From NCBI RefSeq assembly GCF_000143535.2, contig NC_037323.1, positions 1,612,001 to 1,676,000 of the forward strand: a stretch of 64,000 nucleotides of DNA, given 5' to 3'. This stretch comes from Botrytis cinerea B05.10 (Eukaryota; Ascomycota; Leotiomycetes; Helotiales; Sclerotiniaceae). Positions 35,351 to 47,573 of this stretch are shown piece after piece. Both the position numbers and the translations under genes were made by a program. Below the pieces are notes generated by a model. That model worked only from the letters and a program-made list of their open reading frames with translations, made no database searches and was not told the origin of the DNA. Each line of letters opens with the position of its first letter. The stretch's first letter is position 1.

Positions 35351-37613
35351 CAGGAAGCAAGAGCGATCGGAAAAACATCATGTTGTCAGCACCTGCATTT
35401 AGTTTAGCAAATCTAAATTCAGCTTTTTTTTTCTCTCCTAGATTCCCACTAAAATTATTAGCTTGGAATTTTATGACATGGCTCATGGATGGCTCATGGC
35501 TCATGGCTATGTCTTTTTTACTTCGCTTAAAATGGAGAGGACATAATTGGATGAAAAACGGTCCTTCCCTTCCAATAAATCAACAATTAATTCTTATTAT
35601 TCCCAAAGAAGGTGGAATGTCCGATACGCAACAAAATGGGATAATCTAGTCGAAACCGTTGGAGAGACACATCTTCCGTACACACACAGAGAGAGAGACG
35701 GAGAGAGACTGAGAAGTACAGTCAGTCCAGTCTGTACTAGGTAGGTAATAATAATTCATCATCTCAACTACCGGACAAATGAGAATTAGATATCAGAGAT
35801 CCCCATTCTCCATCCCTTGACGAGAACCGGTTTAACCAAATGATCATTGACATCTGTACGTAATCAACAAGAAAAAGGCCATTCAAGCGGCTAGATGCTC
35901 TTACGGTCAAATCTGTAGTGTCGACGGGATTGACTGTGCAATGGATGTAGTTTGATCGCTTTCTCGTTTCCTTTTTTAAACTTCCATTCAAGTTATTCTA
36001 GTATACTCAGGTCTAGGCATTTCTATTTTGAACCTTCTTCCGTATACCTACATGATACATCCGTAAAATTGCCAATCATCTAAACCCCCCTTCCACCGAT
36101 CCATCTCCTCCCACGACCCCTTCCATAATTTTATATCACGATCATTTATATAACTCAAAAATGCCTCAGGACGCGTGATAGGCCCCATTGTGAAACCTAC
36201 AAAATTGTTCACCCATCAATATCAATATTAACGACAACGACCTCATATCTGGCCATCAACCTTGGATCACGTCGGAAGGATTCTCATCACAACCGGGGGA
36301 AACGAGAGCAAGCTATACAACCCCTTCTTCCATATTCGGAGAATGTCATTGTGCTCAGCTGAACTGGGGCTACTTACTTACCACATTTCAAGCCGTCATT
36401 CAACCACAATAAGATTATACATCAGAAGACTCAAAGTAGATATTTCCTGTCGAGTTACAGGTTGTGGCATTGGGATCCTTCTGCAGCCGTCTGATTTCGG
36501 CGTAAGAGTCATCGTGAAATCTAGAATGGCTACTGCGGAGTACGGATTGAAACACAAAGCCTCTTCTCGAAACTTATCAGTTGCTTAGCTTGATATGGCA
36601 CTTTTGCGACTGAAACATTGATTGGCGGATTCTTGGATGGATTTTGATACTGCAACACGGCATTTAGATCTAGGTCTTCATCAGTAGCACCGGGAACGAT
36701 TCCATCAAACTAGCCATACCTTCATCGTTCTCTCCACTCCCAAACCCTTTTCCAAACTCTCTCCGAAAGTTAAAAACATCATTGAAAAGAGACCAAAATC
36801 TGCCTCATTCCAAGAACCCCCATTTCCTGCACCCACATCATTCAGCCTCGCACTAACCAACCCGAATCTCGTAAGGCGACCTATTGAAGCGACGCCCCAT
36901 TTGCATCCCCGCTGCAAACCAATGCAAACCAAGTCTAGCACTGCCTCATTGTGGCTCACCTGTGACTTCCTTAGTGTTTGCTCACCTCTTTTTGGCACCC
37001 GTCGAGCCATTCACGCATTCTCACCCACATTACAATTGTCAAAGCTCGAGAATGATGATATCGTCACCATACAGTAAGACAAACGTGTTATGTCATCTAA
37101 ATCCCCTAGGTGGGTACGAGTATGGAGTACGAATATTAGGGTCATGTATGTATCACGGGGACTCCGAGATTTCGTCACGAGAGATAGAGTTGACGACAAG
37201 GTGCATTCGGAATCCATTGATATTGGACGGAACGGGAACTGCTGCCTCGATAATTTATAATTCGAATGTTAATACGGAAGATAACCATATCGAGCAGACG
37301 TAGGTGTCATGTGAGCGCGGATTCGGGTTGATTACCCCCAGGTACCTGCCTATCTAGACATTGGCCTCTAGTACTGTCGTTTTCTGTCGCTTGCAATAGA
37401 TAGGACTTCGACATTGATGCTTTTGATGCGAATTGCTCACGGCCGAACAAGTTCGTTTCATTGATTGCTCAACACTCGCTCGCGCGCACAATTCCTCGTG
37501 GTTCTCTCTACTCACTGTACCAACGATCTATCTCGTTCCCCAAACAGCATATCCCTATCCCTATCGCTATCCCTACCTCCACATGCGAATACGATCCACC
37601 AGCGATCCACAAC

Positions 37614-37841
37614 ATGACAGCTCAAACGAAAGAAACGGCGAGCCGGCATTCAGCCACAGTCCTAAGCCAGGGATCTCGCACACCCCAGTCCATTATCCTA
37701 GAACGGAAAAGAACCGATTATCACATCGATCCGGTCTACTGGTCGTGCATCATATCACATTGCATCGCATGTGTAATATTTGGCCTGACATTCAAACTTA
37801 TCCGAACATATTACCACACTTCCAAATCCACTAGAAGCTAG
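37614..37841 (+). CDS. Possible small membrane protein, 75 aa
   Basis: Weak candidate. The frame starts MTAQTKETASRHSATVLSQG and holds one hydrophobic stretch (YWSCIISHCIACVIFGLTF). It then ends with a basic tail KLIRTYYHTSKSTRS. A longer frame in phase starts at 37461, but its extra part is low-complexity (IPIPIAIP). One overlapping frame of similar length in another phase weakens the case. No family recognised. Confidence 0.2.
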   Translation: MTAQTKETASRHSATVLSQGSRTPQSIILERKRTDYHIDPVYWSCIISHCIACVIFGLTFKLIRTYYHTSKSTRS

Positions 37842-40372
37842 ACGCCAGATGTTGCAAGCCTAGAACATATCAGATATGTTGAAGTCCGGATTTGAAGCCG
37901 AGGTCAAGCCCGATGTATTGCACCAGACGTTACATACGCGTATGATATCAAGGTATGTGTGCATATCAGCCATCACCTGGATTCGGATTCGGATGCCCTG
38001 CTATTCAGCTTTCTCAACCATATTCCCGAGCTGAAACGCAAGACTGATATATCAGTCATTCATTTGGTTCCACATTCATCCGGTATCCATGTATTGTTTA
38101 CGAACACCTTGTCGATATTAACTTGCTAGTTCCTAGTTTATTTGCACGTTAGTTCGTTACTCATAGCTAGTTTTGTATTGGATCTCCGGATACTCCCTAT
38201 AGAAAGTATATCTGATGCAAGCGGTCCGAGGTGTTCCCATATCCGTGGTTGCAATTGCTCTTCCTAATGGCTCGTATCCCTATGAGTCTGGTGACAGCTA
38301 ACTGTAGCCCTTAGTTCTGCGGTCCAAATTCTTATGCTACATCATAAAAATACACACACGAGCGCGGTAAATGCCTCCAACACTTCACTTTTACTTTCTC
38401 GGGAAGTTCATTGCGTTCCCGTCTTTCTTGGGCTATGGCATTTCTATCTTGCTTCTACTTATCAGCCCCAGGACCGGATGTAGCAGAGCAACATGGATGC
38501 CATGCTTAAAGGGGTACCACTTTACAAAACTCTTCTCTGTCCCAATGTTGCCAAGATCAGATATCCAAGTGAACATTCTAAACATAGAAGTTACGTTACG
38601 TAACATCTTTTTATGACGTCTCTTCACCAAAAATCTTCAATTGAGGGGAAGCAAGCGTATTTAACCTAAAAAACTTCAAGAACTCTCATCGCTGTCTTTA
38701 TGTATCACAAGTCTTGACAGTGAAAACGGGGTTCTCCCACTAGATTCTCAAAGTTCATGAACGAGATGGCTGGAATAATGACATTTTCGTTTTCAATTTG
38801 TGCCTGGGCTCAAGCCTCCTTTGATTCGAGTGTGGGAAATCCGGAATGGAGAGATACACTCTCATATGAGTTCCTGAGAGTAGCTAGGTAGCTAGTTAGA
38901 TATCCAGTGAACCAACCAACAAGTGTTGAATTCATATATACATCGAGGTTAGTATGATGAGTATCCAAGCAGACGAAACGAGAGCGTAAAATGTGTCTTG
39001 GTTGAATTATCTTTATCAGCACCTCTAATTATGCCTACGAGTATGAAAATGACAGAGTGAACCGTGGTGAAGTTCAGTACCTATGATGACTAGCTCGTCG
39101 TAGCAAACTCGATGCGAAATTTTACTATCTGGATGTAAGCAATACTGAATTATTCGAATAAGTTCACCCACTTCAAACGATTCAGATGTTCCCCTTGGAT
39201 TCAAAGATAAGTTATAACAAATCTCTCATTTTCAAACTATCAGAAACCCGGTGGTATCAACGAAAAAGTATCTTTATAAAATCTAGCATCCCATTGCATC
39301 ATAATCCAATTCATACAACAAAGTGCAAAACAAATTCCCACAAATCCCATTCGCTTTCAACTCTAACCCCAAATAGTTGCGCAACACCAGCACGCCATTA
39401 TACCTACTACATGCATAGACAAAACAAACCCACGCAACTCGAAAACTTAGGAATAAGAACCAGAGCCACATCAAGAGATCATTAGCCAGCTCTCTTTCAA
39501 ATCACAGATTCTACAGTCTGGGCTGCACATGTTTGAATTACTGTTCAATATTTCTCAACGGGAAGATATGTGACTGTGAGATTATAGGATTATGCAATTA
39601 TGCGATTACAATTGCAATTGCAATTGTAACGCGCTAGCTGGAAGGGCATGGAAAGAATATATAAACATAGCTACTCTTCCCATCTCACCACCCTCTCCCC
39701 CTCTCCCCCTCTCCCCCCAAAACAAAAACATCCCCTGAAATCATCCACACATCCCATCTACAGATCCATCTATCCATCGTACCGCCTAATCCATCCAAAT
39801 CCACGTCCTCGAATCATCCCAGGAATCAAATTTCGCGAAACTTCAAGAGTGTTGCTCCGCACTCCTCACTCCAGAGTGTGGGGAAATAAAGACTATGAAA
39901 AGAAAGGGTACGTAGGGATCGAAGTCCTGAGAGGTAACAAGCACGTTCACACTTCCTCAAAGAGAACTCTACTGGAAAATCGAGGCGGATGAAGCTAGGC
40001 TAAGCTACGAACAATTGTATTATAGTGTATAGTATACATTCGCGATGCGATATGCGGATGAGGGAAGTTAGGTGCATGGTGGGAGAATAGTGTGCTTATA
40101 GGGGGGGAGATGATTGTAGAATGAGGATATGACTTTTTCAATAAGAAAGCAAGGCATGCGTACACCTTCGAGATTAATATGATCGAAAGCAATTGACTTG
40201 TATCGCGGTAGTAGATTGTAATCTCGCTCACATGGTGTAGAAAGGTAGTATGCATATACAACTAGCGAGCTGTTGGAGCCTTACTTTGTTTATGAATTGT
40301 CTTGCAAACTTCTACCTCCGTCAACGTAGAAGTGTGCGAGACTGTCCGACCCAGTTCGAGCTCAACCCCTCT

Positions 40373-42315
40373 TCAAAGTGCTATCATTCGGTCTCTGTAA
40401 TTTGGCGCGGTTGTGGGTTCAGTAAAGTTGAATTTAACTTCCACACCCCTCCCACGAGCATATTCGATAGCGTCCGGACTGATTTTATCACAGTCCTTTA
40501 CGTCGAGAAATTTAATACCTTGGGTAACAAAATGCTTCACCGCAACACCTGTGATCTTTGTACCACAGATAATTAGCTTTTCCAGATTTGGACATTTTTC
40601 CACCATACGTATGAAGTCCTTTTCATCATACTGTAAATAGCTAACATTCAATACCACGACCTTTTCGCATACAGGAAACTTCTGGTGGGCGGTGGTGTAA
40701 CCTCCGACCAGGCGACTTCCAATGTCTAGATGCTTGAGATTGGGGGCATTTTTGAGAACGGAAACAATCCATTCATCACTGAGTCCAGTATTATAGCAGT
40801 TGAGAGTTTCCAAGAAGGGAAAAACAACAATGTTGTCTTTTTGATTTGACAACCGCAGGTTGTCATGAAGACGAAGAACTTTGAGCCTTGAAGGGAGCAA
40901 TGGAACCGTTCTCAAATCACACGACTGGAGTGAAATAGAATTCAGACTCTTCAGGGGCCCATCCAAGTCCAATGGAGAGAGACTTTGCAAGTCAAATCCT
41001 GTTAACGATAATTTTTGAACATTAGGAATTGATTCGATAAAATTGCCCTGTAGGAAGTATTAGAATCATTCCATGAAAGAAATTGATTTAGTATTATTAC
41101 CAATAATATCATACTACCAAGAAATCCATTGCACACATCCAAGTTGCGCAATTTTTCTAACTTCGGCCAGATACAACCAGCATCTCGGGGAGTATGATGA
41201 ACTCCAAAAAACACTGCCTCTACAATAGTTGCTTGCACATGCCGTAATGATTCGAGAACGGACTGAAAAGAGATTTGAAACATCTGCAAATTCAAATATT
41301 GCAATGACTTTGCCAGGGGAAGTGCTGAAGTTAAGGTCTCTCCGATCACAGCATTATTTATGTTGCGCATTGTAAGGCGTCGCAACTTCGTACACGTTCT
41401 GATGAGATACTGCAATTTCGCGGCATCGATAGTATCGTATCTAATATCAGCTTCATCGACGGTGTAATTTGATCTTTTCAGATATGCCCTCAAAGATTTT
41501 TGAGGGAGACTTCTTCTACTACTGGTAGTGTCGAAGGTGGTCCAGAGCTTATGAGAAGATTCCAATACTCGCTTCCATGACTTGCTCACACCCAAACAAA
41601 TCCTTCTTGTGGTTAGCAAGTATCAATAAAGAAGGTCTTCTTTGCATACATTCGGTCTCGTATACTGAGCTGCTGGGCTATCATTTCTGCCAATTCAAAG
41701 GGTAGGTATGAGAGGGGATCTAGAGTTTTACTAGGAGCTAGCGACTTTTGTAACTTATTGAACATTGCTTGGAGGATCTTGAGTCAACATGTTAACATAC
41801 TAATAAAATTCTATCAAGAATGGTAAAACTTACTAACCGATCTTTGTCAGTGTCGACTTTGACCTTTCTGAGGCCACGCTCGTAGATTTTCAAGGCCAGT
41901 TGACGCTCTCCTTTGAGTTGTAAAACTTTCCCGCATCGGAGATATCCCTAGAGATTCAATCAGTACTTTTGACGCAGCGATTCCCGAGGTAAGAAGTACT
42001 CGCTTTAGATAGTTCTGGTTTCAGTTCAAGCATTTCCTTCGCATCTTTAAGAGCCAGTTGTAATTGACCCAACTTCTCATATGTAGCACTGCGATGATCC
42101 AAAGCAGTGAGCAATAGATAGCCAGTACTGATTTTCACTGCCTGTGATATAAAGTCAGTAACCAATACTGATATTGTTCTAGACGACTGGCACGTGCCAA
42201 CGAGACCTACCTCTGCGAATGCTGCTAATGCGCCCTGGTAGTTCTTCTTCTGGTATCGATGCCGACCTTTTTCAAGAGGTCCCATTCCTTCCTCTTCATC
42301 ATAAGCAGGAGGCAT
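40373..42315 (-). CDS. TPR / F-box / leucine-rich-repeat protein (Pof3-like)
   Basis: Predicted 553-aa substrate receptor of an SCF ubiquitin ligase. Exons: 42315-42211, 42141-42004, 41947-41834, 41777-41650, 41602-41101, 41047-40373. N-terminal TPRs run GRHRYQKKNYQGALAAFAEA, LDHRSATYEKLGQLQLALKD and GYLRCGKVLQLKGERQLALK. The F-box follows (LDPLSYLPFELAEMIAQQLS, then IRDRMICLGVSKSWKRVLES). The rest is LRR, for example LKSLNSISLQSC and LKVLRLHDNLRL. The order TPR, F-box, LRR is that of fission yeast Pof3, which works in genome and telomere maintenance. The second intron must start GCGAGT: only a GC donor keeps SK-GYLRC in frame, with no in-frame GT alternative. It shares a 294-bp divergent promoter with the HAD-like gene. 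Confidence 0.85.
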
Positions 42316-42609
42316 TTTCCCTATCTAACTTGACTTATGAATGGAAAATTATGTAGTTGTCGATAGAAAGTCCGTAGAAAGTATTAATGGTCATGAATGT
42401 CGCGCCTTGAGCTTTGATGGACGCGAATTGATACCTGGATTCACGGGTATTCTTCGGCATCGGCGATTAGATATTATTAGATAGGTTACCCCGGATGCCG
42501 AGGTCCATGATAGAGTTCCATGTTCCAGTACATCACCAGAACATCTCCCTTCCAAATGTCACAAGAAGATTTTCCTATAGATTTTGTTTTAGAGAGTATC
42601 GAGACCATA

Positions 42610-43887
42610 ATGACTTCAGAAAACCAACCAAGAGTGATTTTGTTCGACGTTGGGGGCGTCTGCGTTAGTAATCATTCCTTTATGTGTTATGGCTGTGCTG
42701 CACCTGAACTTTTGAAGTATCAACTCAGAATTGCGAAATGGAAATTCATGAGAGGGTTTTAATGTCTGTTCGTATGATGGCATCTCCCCGAAAGAGAGGC
42801 GATGAGAAGCTTCTCTCGTGTCCTCTGGAAGTATGATATACTAAAAAAAAGAAGAAGACCACATACACCACGAGCTGAAGGTGCATTGGGTGAGATGGCG
42901 ACGCGTCTCTAGTCGAGATTCCCCGTTTTCAATCATACATATATGTTCTACTCGTTTTGAGTTCTAACCTTACACAATATCTAACTCCTCGCAGGTTCTA
43001 TCTCCTATGCAAGCAATCCTTGATTTCGAGATATCCAACAACATACCTCCGGGCTGGGTGAACTATGCCCTCTCAAAAAACAAGCCAAATGGATTCTGGT
43101 AAGCAATCTACATAACCAAACTATATACCCAAAATTCATTTACTAATACGGCAGCCAGGCACCGTCTAGAACGAGGCGAGCTAGAGCTAAATCCCACCTT
43201 CTTCGCCGGATTCACATCCGACCTCCACAACCCTTTATTCTGGACCAGTTTTTACAACTCCGTACGAGAAAAACATTCTCTCCCATCCACTATCCCGCCC
43301 ATACCTCAAATTGACGGTGAATCCCTCTTCTGGTCCATGATGGACAATTCGCGGGAACTTGATCCTTGGTATTTCCTCTTTTTCAACCCCTAATTGCTAA
43401 AACCATAATACTAATGCGTAACCTAAGGATGTATCCCTGTCTCCAAAAGCTCAAGGCCTCCAAGAAATACACCCTAGCTGGTCTCTCCAATACGGTCATC
43501 TTCCCCCCTTCACATCCATATTCCAAATCCCATTCCTTCATCCCCGAAATCTTCGATGTATTTGTATCCTCCGCACACGTGCACATGCGCAAACCATCCC
43601 CAGAAATCTACGCACTGACACTCCGTACTTTGCGTGAACACTACTCTTCTAAATTTCCCAATTCTCCTCCCCTCTCCCCGTCAGATATACTCTTCCTGGA
43701 CGATATAGGCGAGAACCTCAAAGCTGCCAAGACAGCCGGATTTCGTACTCTAAAAGTAAACTTAGGTCGTGCGTATGAGGCGGTGGAGGAATTAGAGAAT
43801 ATCACTGGGCTTGAATTGAGTGGGGATCATCCGAAAGTACCAATTGGATTGGCGATGAAGGGGAAAGCAAGAGATGTCAAGTTGTAG
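42610..43887 (+). CDS. HAD-like hydrolase (epoxide-hydrolase N-domain type)
   Basis: Predicted 275-aa haloacid-dehalogenase-superfamily phosphatase/hydrolase. Exons: 42610-42663, 42995-43098, 43159-43368, 43428-43887. Motif I is ILFDVGGVCV, with the nucleophilic Asp and Gly-Gly in place of the second Asp, as in the FD(F/V)GG branch. Motif II is near YTLAGLSNT (Ser/Thr-Asn), a Lys follows in MRKPSPEIY and motif IV is FLDDIGENLKAAKTAGF. That layout is typical of the sEH N-terminal/YihX-like group. Upstream in-frame Met codons exist (42520 and 42556), but the MTSENQPRVILFD start gives a normal lead into motif I. The first intron is long (331 bp). The C-terminus KARDVKL is not a clear sorting signal. 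Substrate unknown. Confidence 0.85.
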
Positions 43888-44195
43888 AATATTCTCGATC
43901 AGGAAGCAGACAGGGATGAATACGACTAAGAACATGTAAGAGATTTAGAGGTATATAGATATATGCAACGTCGCAATGCTGTGAAGCAAGGCAAATGAAC
44001 AAGTAATCAGAGCAAATCGGGTATTCAAAGCGCCACCAATGCACGCATACGTACAGATATAACATCAAAAATTGGTACTATAAAACAGAATACCAGGAAA
44101 ATATCTCTATACAGTGAACCCACCTTCATAACTTCATAAATTGGGAATAATAAAAGCTCGAATCCGTAACGCCTCACTATGCATCTTCATGCACA
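43888..44195. other. Short convergent intergenic region
   Basis: 308 bp between two convergent stop codons, holding the 3' UTRs of both genes. Nothing else visible. Confidence 0.5.
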
Positions 44196-46599
44196 TCATT
44201 CCTCCTTTCTCGGCGATCCTATTCCACCTGAAATTAAACTCTCCAATTCCCAAGGGCTTAAAGTACTTCTTCTTCTCGCCGCTCTTCCATGTTCTCTATC
44301 CCTACTTGCCCTCACTTTTCTTTTCCTACTAGACACAGCACTCAAATCTTTTTCCGGGCTTTTCGTAGCTGCGTTACTGCTGCCGCCATTTTTGACCGGC
44401 TCCTCTTTAATAGGCGAAGATGGCGGAGGTGGGAGTTTTGAAGCTGCCGGTTCTCTTTTCTTAGTTGGACTTTTAGATCGTGGGGCAATTGTGCTAGTGG
44501 TAGTGGTAGCAGCAGCATTGCGTGCCAATTTGGCAGCTTTCAACTTAGCTTTAACTCTTGCGGCATCTGCTTCACGTTCAGATGCGGCTAGTTTAGCGGC
44601 AATACTAGCCATAGTAAGAGGACTTTGTTGAGGTGGTATATTGGGTGGCCGAGGTAAGCGACTTGCGGATGTAATGGGTTGAAGTTGAACTTTTGGAGTG
44701 GGTTTTGGTTTGGGCGTTGCATAAACAGGCTTTTTAGCTGAAGCTGCTCTCGCAGCCGAGGCTCTGGTCTCTCGTACAACCGAGGATCTAGTTGAGGATC
44801 TGGTTGAGGAGTGGGCGGAGAGCGTCGGAATTGGAGTTTTGGGGAGGGGATTTTCGTTGGTGTGTGGAACGGAGAGCTGTGCTGTTGTTATTTCCTCCTT
44901 CTTTTCTTTCCTGGGAAGAGGCTTAGGTGTTGGGGTTGACATATATTTGGGATGAGATGAAGACTGCTCGAGTTGTAAAAGATCCCAAGTATTCTCTTCG
45001 ATAATAGTGGTAAATCCCTTTGAGCCTGGCCTTTCGGGGCTACCTCGGTTACCATTGGTAGTTTCGCGCAGGGGAGACATCTGAGGTGGCGTCCCGGGTA
45101 GAGATGATACTGTATCGAATGTGATATCTGCTAATTGTTGTTGTTGTTGTTGTTCTTGTTGATCTTCGGTAACCTCATCATAATCTTCCTCTTCCTCTTC
45201 CTCTTCCTCTTCCTCTTCCTCTTCCTCTTCATCTTCCTCTTCCGCTTCTTCGTCTGCCTCGGCTTCAATCTCCTCTCCCCTTGTTTCTTCGGGTTCTTCT
45301 TCAAAAATGCTAGAATCAGCGTCACTCAATTCTTCCTCATCAAATTCGGGCTCCGCACGACCATCGATGCCCGAATCATCCAAGGCATCAATATCTGCTT
45401 GTGTATCGCCTTCATCCTCATATTCATCCTCATCCTCCTCCTGCACCATCGATAATTGAAGGATCTCGTAGTTGGGGTCTGCTGTAGGTTTGAAAGGACT
45501 CAAGCTTAATCCCATCTTCAATTCCTCAATATTGACAGTTTGGCCACTTCTAGCCATTCGGTGACGCCATCCATCCATCATATGGACAGCATCCTTCCAT
45601 CTAGACTCCATCTTTTCCCACCCTTCTCGTAACCTTATGATCTCTTCCTCTCTGACCTCCACTTCTTCTAGTGAGACGAATGATGGGTTTGTCAGGATTG
45701 TCCGTAGATGTTCAATTACAAATTCCATCTCGGAAGCAAGATGCTCATAGGAACCCTCCATTTGTACGACCATTCCTCCTTCTTGTTCCTCCTCTTTCTC
45801 ACAACCGGAAACCGTCCTTAATGTCTCGATGGTCCTTCTCACCAGCCCTCCTAAAGATTCGTTCTCATCACTGAGCCCTCTGGCTAATTCTGTCAAAAAC
45901 TCATTCGTCTCCATTCTTAAATCATACCCCTCATCTTCCGTACCCATTCCTGCCCCACTCCCATTATCACCCCCAACTCCAGCGATTACGTTGATAGTTG
46001 CAACACCCACGGCTTTCCCACTGCCCCTCGCTCTTCCACCTTCACCGACATGTTTCTTCATTCCCTCAATAATCCTTTCCTTCTTTCTGACCTCGTTCGC
46101 ACACTGTGCCCTTGTCTGCCCTACCAGGACCTTCATTCTCGCCATATCCTCCTTCAATCCCTTGACTGCCTGCTCGGCACTCCTTAATTGTGTTTTCAAA
46201 GCTCGTTCTGCCGCATCCGCTATCCCAACTTTCCGTTGCAACTCTGTGTTTTTTGTCGCGAGTCTCTCCATATCAGTTGTAGACCGTAAAGCATCAGCGC
46301 GCAAAGCTCGAATTGTCTGCGAGAGGTTTTCCCGTTGTTGAGAATCGCGCTGTTAATTTTTCATCAATTTAACTTTTCCATCTAATAACTCGGTGTTGAA
46401 TTGCGCCTGGGATACTTACATCTCTCCTCAAAATCAAATCATTCACCACACTCATTATCTTCCCCATGGTAACATCTAGTCCCTCTTCTGATTTATGCGG
46501 GCGCGCAAAGTCAATTGTTTGCCCATTTCGTAAAAGCCCGCGAGAAAGTAGCTGGTTGTTTATGTATAGGGACGCAGTGCGCAGATTATCTGCGTCCAT
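44196..46599 (-). CDS. ADIP/SSX2IP-type coiled-coil protein (NIMA-interactive-like)
   Basis: Predicted 777-aa protein from exons 46599-46420 and 46349-44196 joined in phase 0 (LRRD|RDSQQRENL). The N-terminus (MDADNLRTASLYINNQLLSR, then GKIMSVVNDLILRRDRDSQQ) and the following coiled coil (residues about 60-170, for example AERALKTQLRSAEQAVKGLK) match the afadin/alpha-actinin-binding domain. That domain is found in human SSX2IP, fission yeast Msd1 and the Aspergillus NIMA-interactive protein TinA, which act at microtubule-organising centres. A second helical region (residues about 200-290) follows. After that come a long acidic stretch with an unbroken Glu tract and a short Gln tract (encoded near 45125-45260). 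The end is a basic, Pro/Ala/Ser-rich disordered tail with many SPTKK/SPEK sites suited to cyclin-dependent phosphorylation. Likely a spindle-pole or microtubule-anchoring role, by family. Confidence 0.8.
45130..45262 (-). repeat. Coding trinucleotide tracts (poly-Gln, poly-Glu)
   Basis: A TTG run (plus strand) of about six units encodes Gln. A longer run of CTTCCT units encodes the Glu tract. Both lie inside the ADIP-type gene and are likely length-variable. Confidence 0.85.
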
Positions 46600-47142
46600 G
46601 TTTGCTGGCTCGAATTACAATTATCAAGTACGAGCTTTGAGAAATACTAGAAGATGTATTCGAGGCATTCATGGGCCAACTAATGTCGAAATAAATGGGT
46701 TTAAAGTTCTTCGTCGCATGAACCTTCTGTGTTGTCATGTAAACAAACAAATCGAGATTGCAGGGGTACACCGAGCATGGGTTCGCACTCGTCTCTCTCG
46801 TGATCACGTGGGAGTGGTCTGCGACGACAAGATCGACTCGAGTAATTGTCACTGCAATTGATTCTACTGCATTGCATTACATTATTTATTGTAAATGACA
46901 GAGAAATCGAATCTTAAATTATCACAGCTCAAGTAATTCTCACGGAATTGCTTCGTCGTATTTCATATATCCATCATAAATCGACGTTTTCTGGGGGAGA
47001 GGGTTGGGAAAGAGCCATCTTATTATGCGTGTTGTCTTCATCCGTAGTGTATAATGTTTTGAGCCTATGATCAATTCCAATACTCTCGTCTTTCTTACAT
47101 CCCAAGACTCGCATGCCTAATATGAGAAACTCGATTTTTATG
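46600..47142. other. Intergenic region
   Basis: Contains the promoter of the ADIP-type gene. Two short minus-strand frames (46586-46852 and 46974-47183) have no recognised motif; the second may be 3' sequence of the unresolved gene to its right. Confidence 0.4.
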
Positions 47143-47573
47143 TCATTCCGATCCGCTAATGACTTCCTCCGTACTTTGGGCAAGCTCCTTTAGATATTGT
47201 GGTGTCTAGGATTTTGCAACTCAGATTGTTGGAAGAAGAGTTGGGATTCAAGACAATTCATAACCAAGACAATAGTCACTTCTTTCGACTGCGAGTGAGT
47301 ATTCAGCATATTGTTTGCTGAAGTTGGGCTATGAGAATTTTGGTGAACCCCATTGGTATGCCCAACAACGGTAGGAGGTTGTGGCAAGATGGGAAATTTG
47401 GTTGGAATCAAAGTTTCATTATCATTCATGGAGGTATCGAGTTCGTTCTTGATTACTTGCCCCGGAGTGCGTTCGTATTTAGATAGAGGGAGTGACTTTG
47501 GGAGGACTCCAGGAGTGAACTTTCCTTTAAAGGAAGGTTTTGGTCGGCTTTTTCCGTGGAGAGTTAGTTTCAT
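47143..47573 (-). CDS. Unrecognised small gene, model uncertain
   Basis: The 47573-47280 frame begins MKLTLHGKSRPKPSFKGKFT and contains SLPLSKYERTPGQVIKNELD, a non-random, basic then polar Pro/Asn/Thr-rich sequence. Splicing a 74-bp intron (GTGACT to CCTAG) to 47205-47143 adds TPQYLKELAQSTEEVISGSE, which reads like a genuine helix and stop, giving 118 aa. Without splicing the frame ends in a less convincing tail. Upstream, between about 47590 and 47990, there are good splice signals (GTAAGT at 47908-47903, TTTTACCAG ending at 47821, GTAAGC and GTATGA donors). The gene may therefore start further right with more exons or spliced 5' UTR. No family recognised. Confidence 0.35.

Larger units (their letters stand above)
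33758..40372. other. Gene-poor region of about 6.6 kb
   Basis: No gene with recognisable features. Frames of up to about 133 codons overlap on both strands without motifs. A GGTGA microsatellite is at about 35274-35350. A low-confidence small membrane protein candidate is listed separately at 37614. Base composition looks like ordinary intergenic DNA. I see no intact transposon and no inverted repeats long enough to call. Confidence 0.4.

Noticed and set aside
45131..45455. Frames of repeated KRKRKR or LFLFLF on either strand
   Set aside because: Other-frame translations of the Glu-coding CTTCCT tract.
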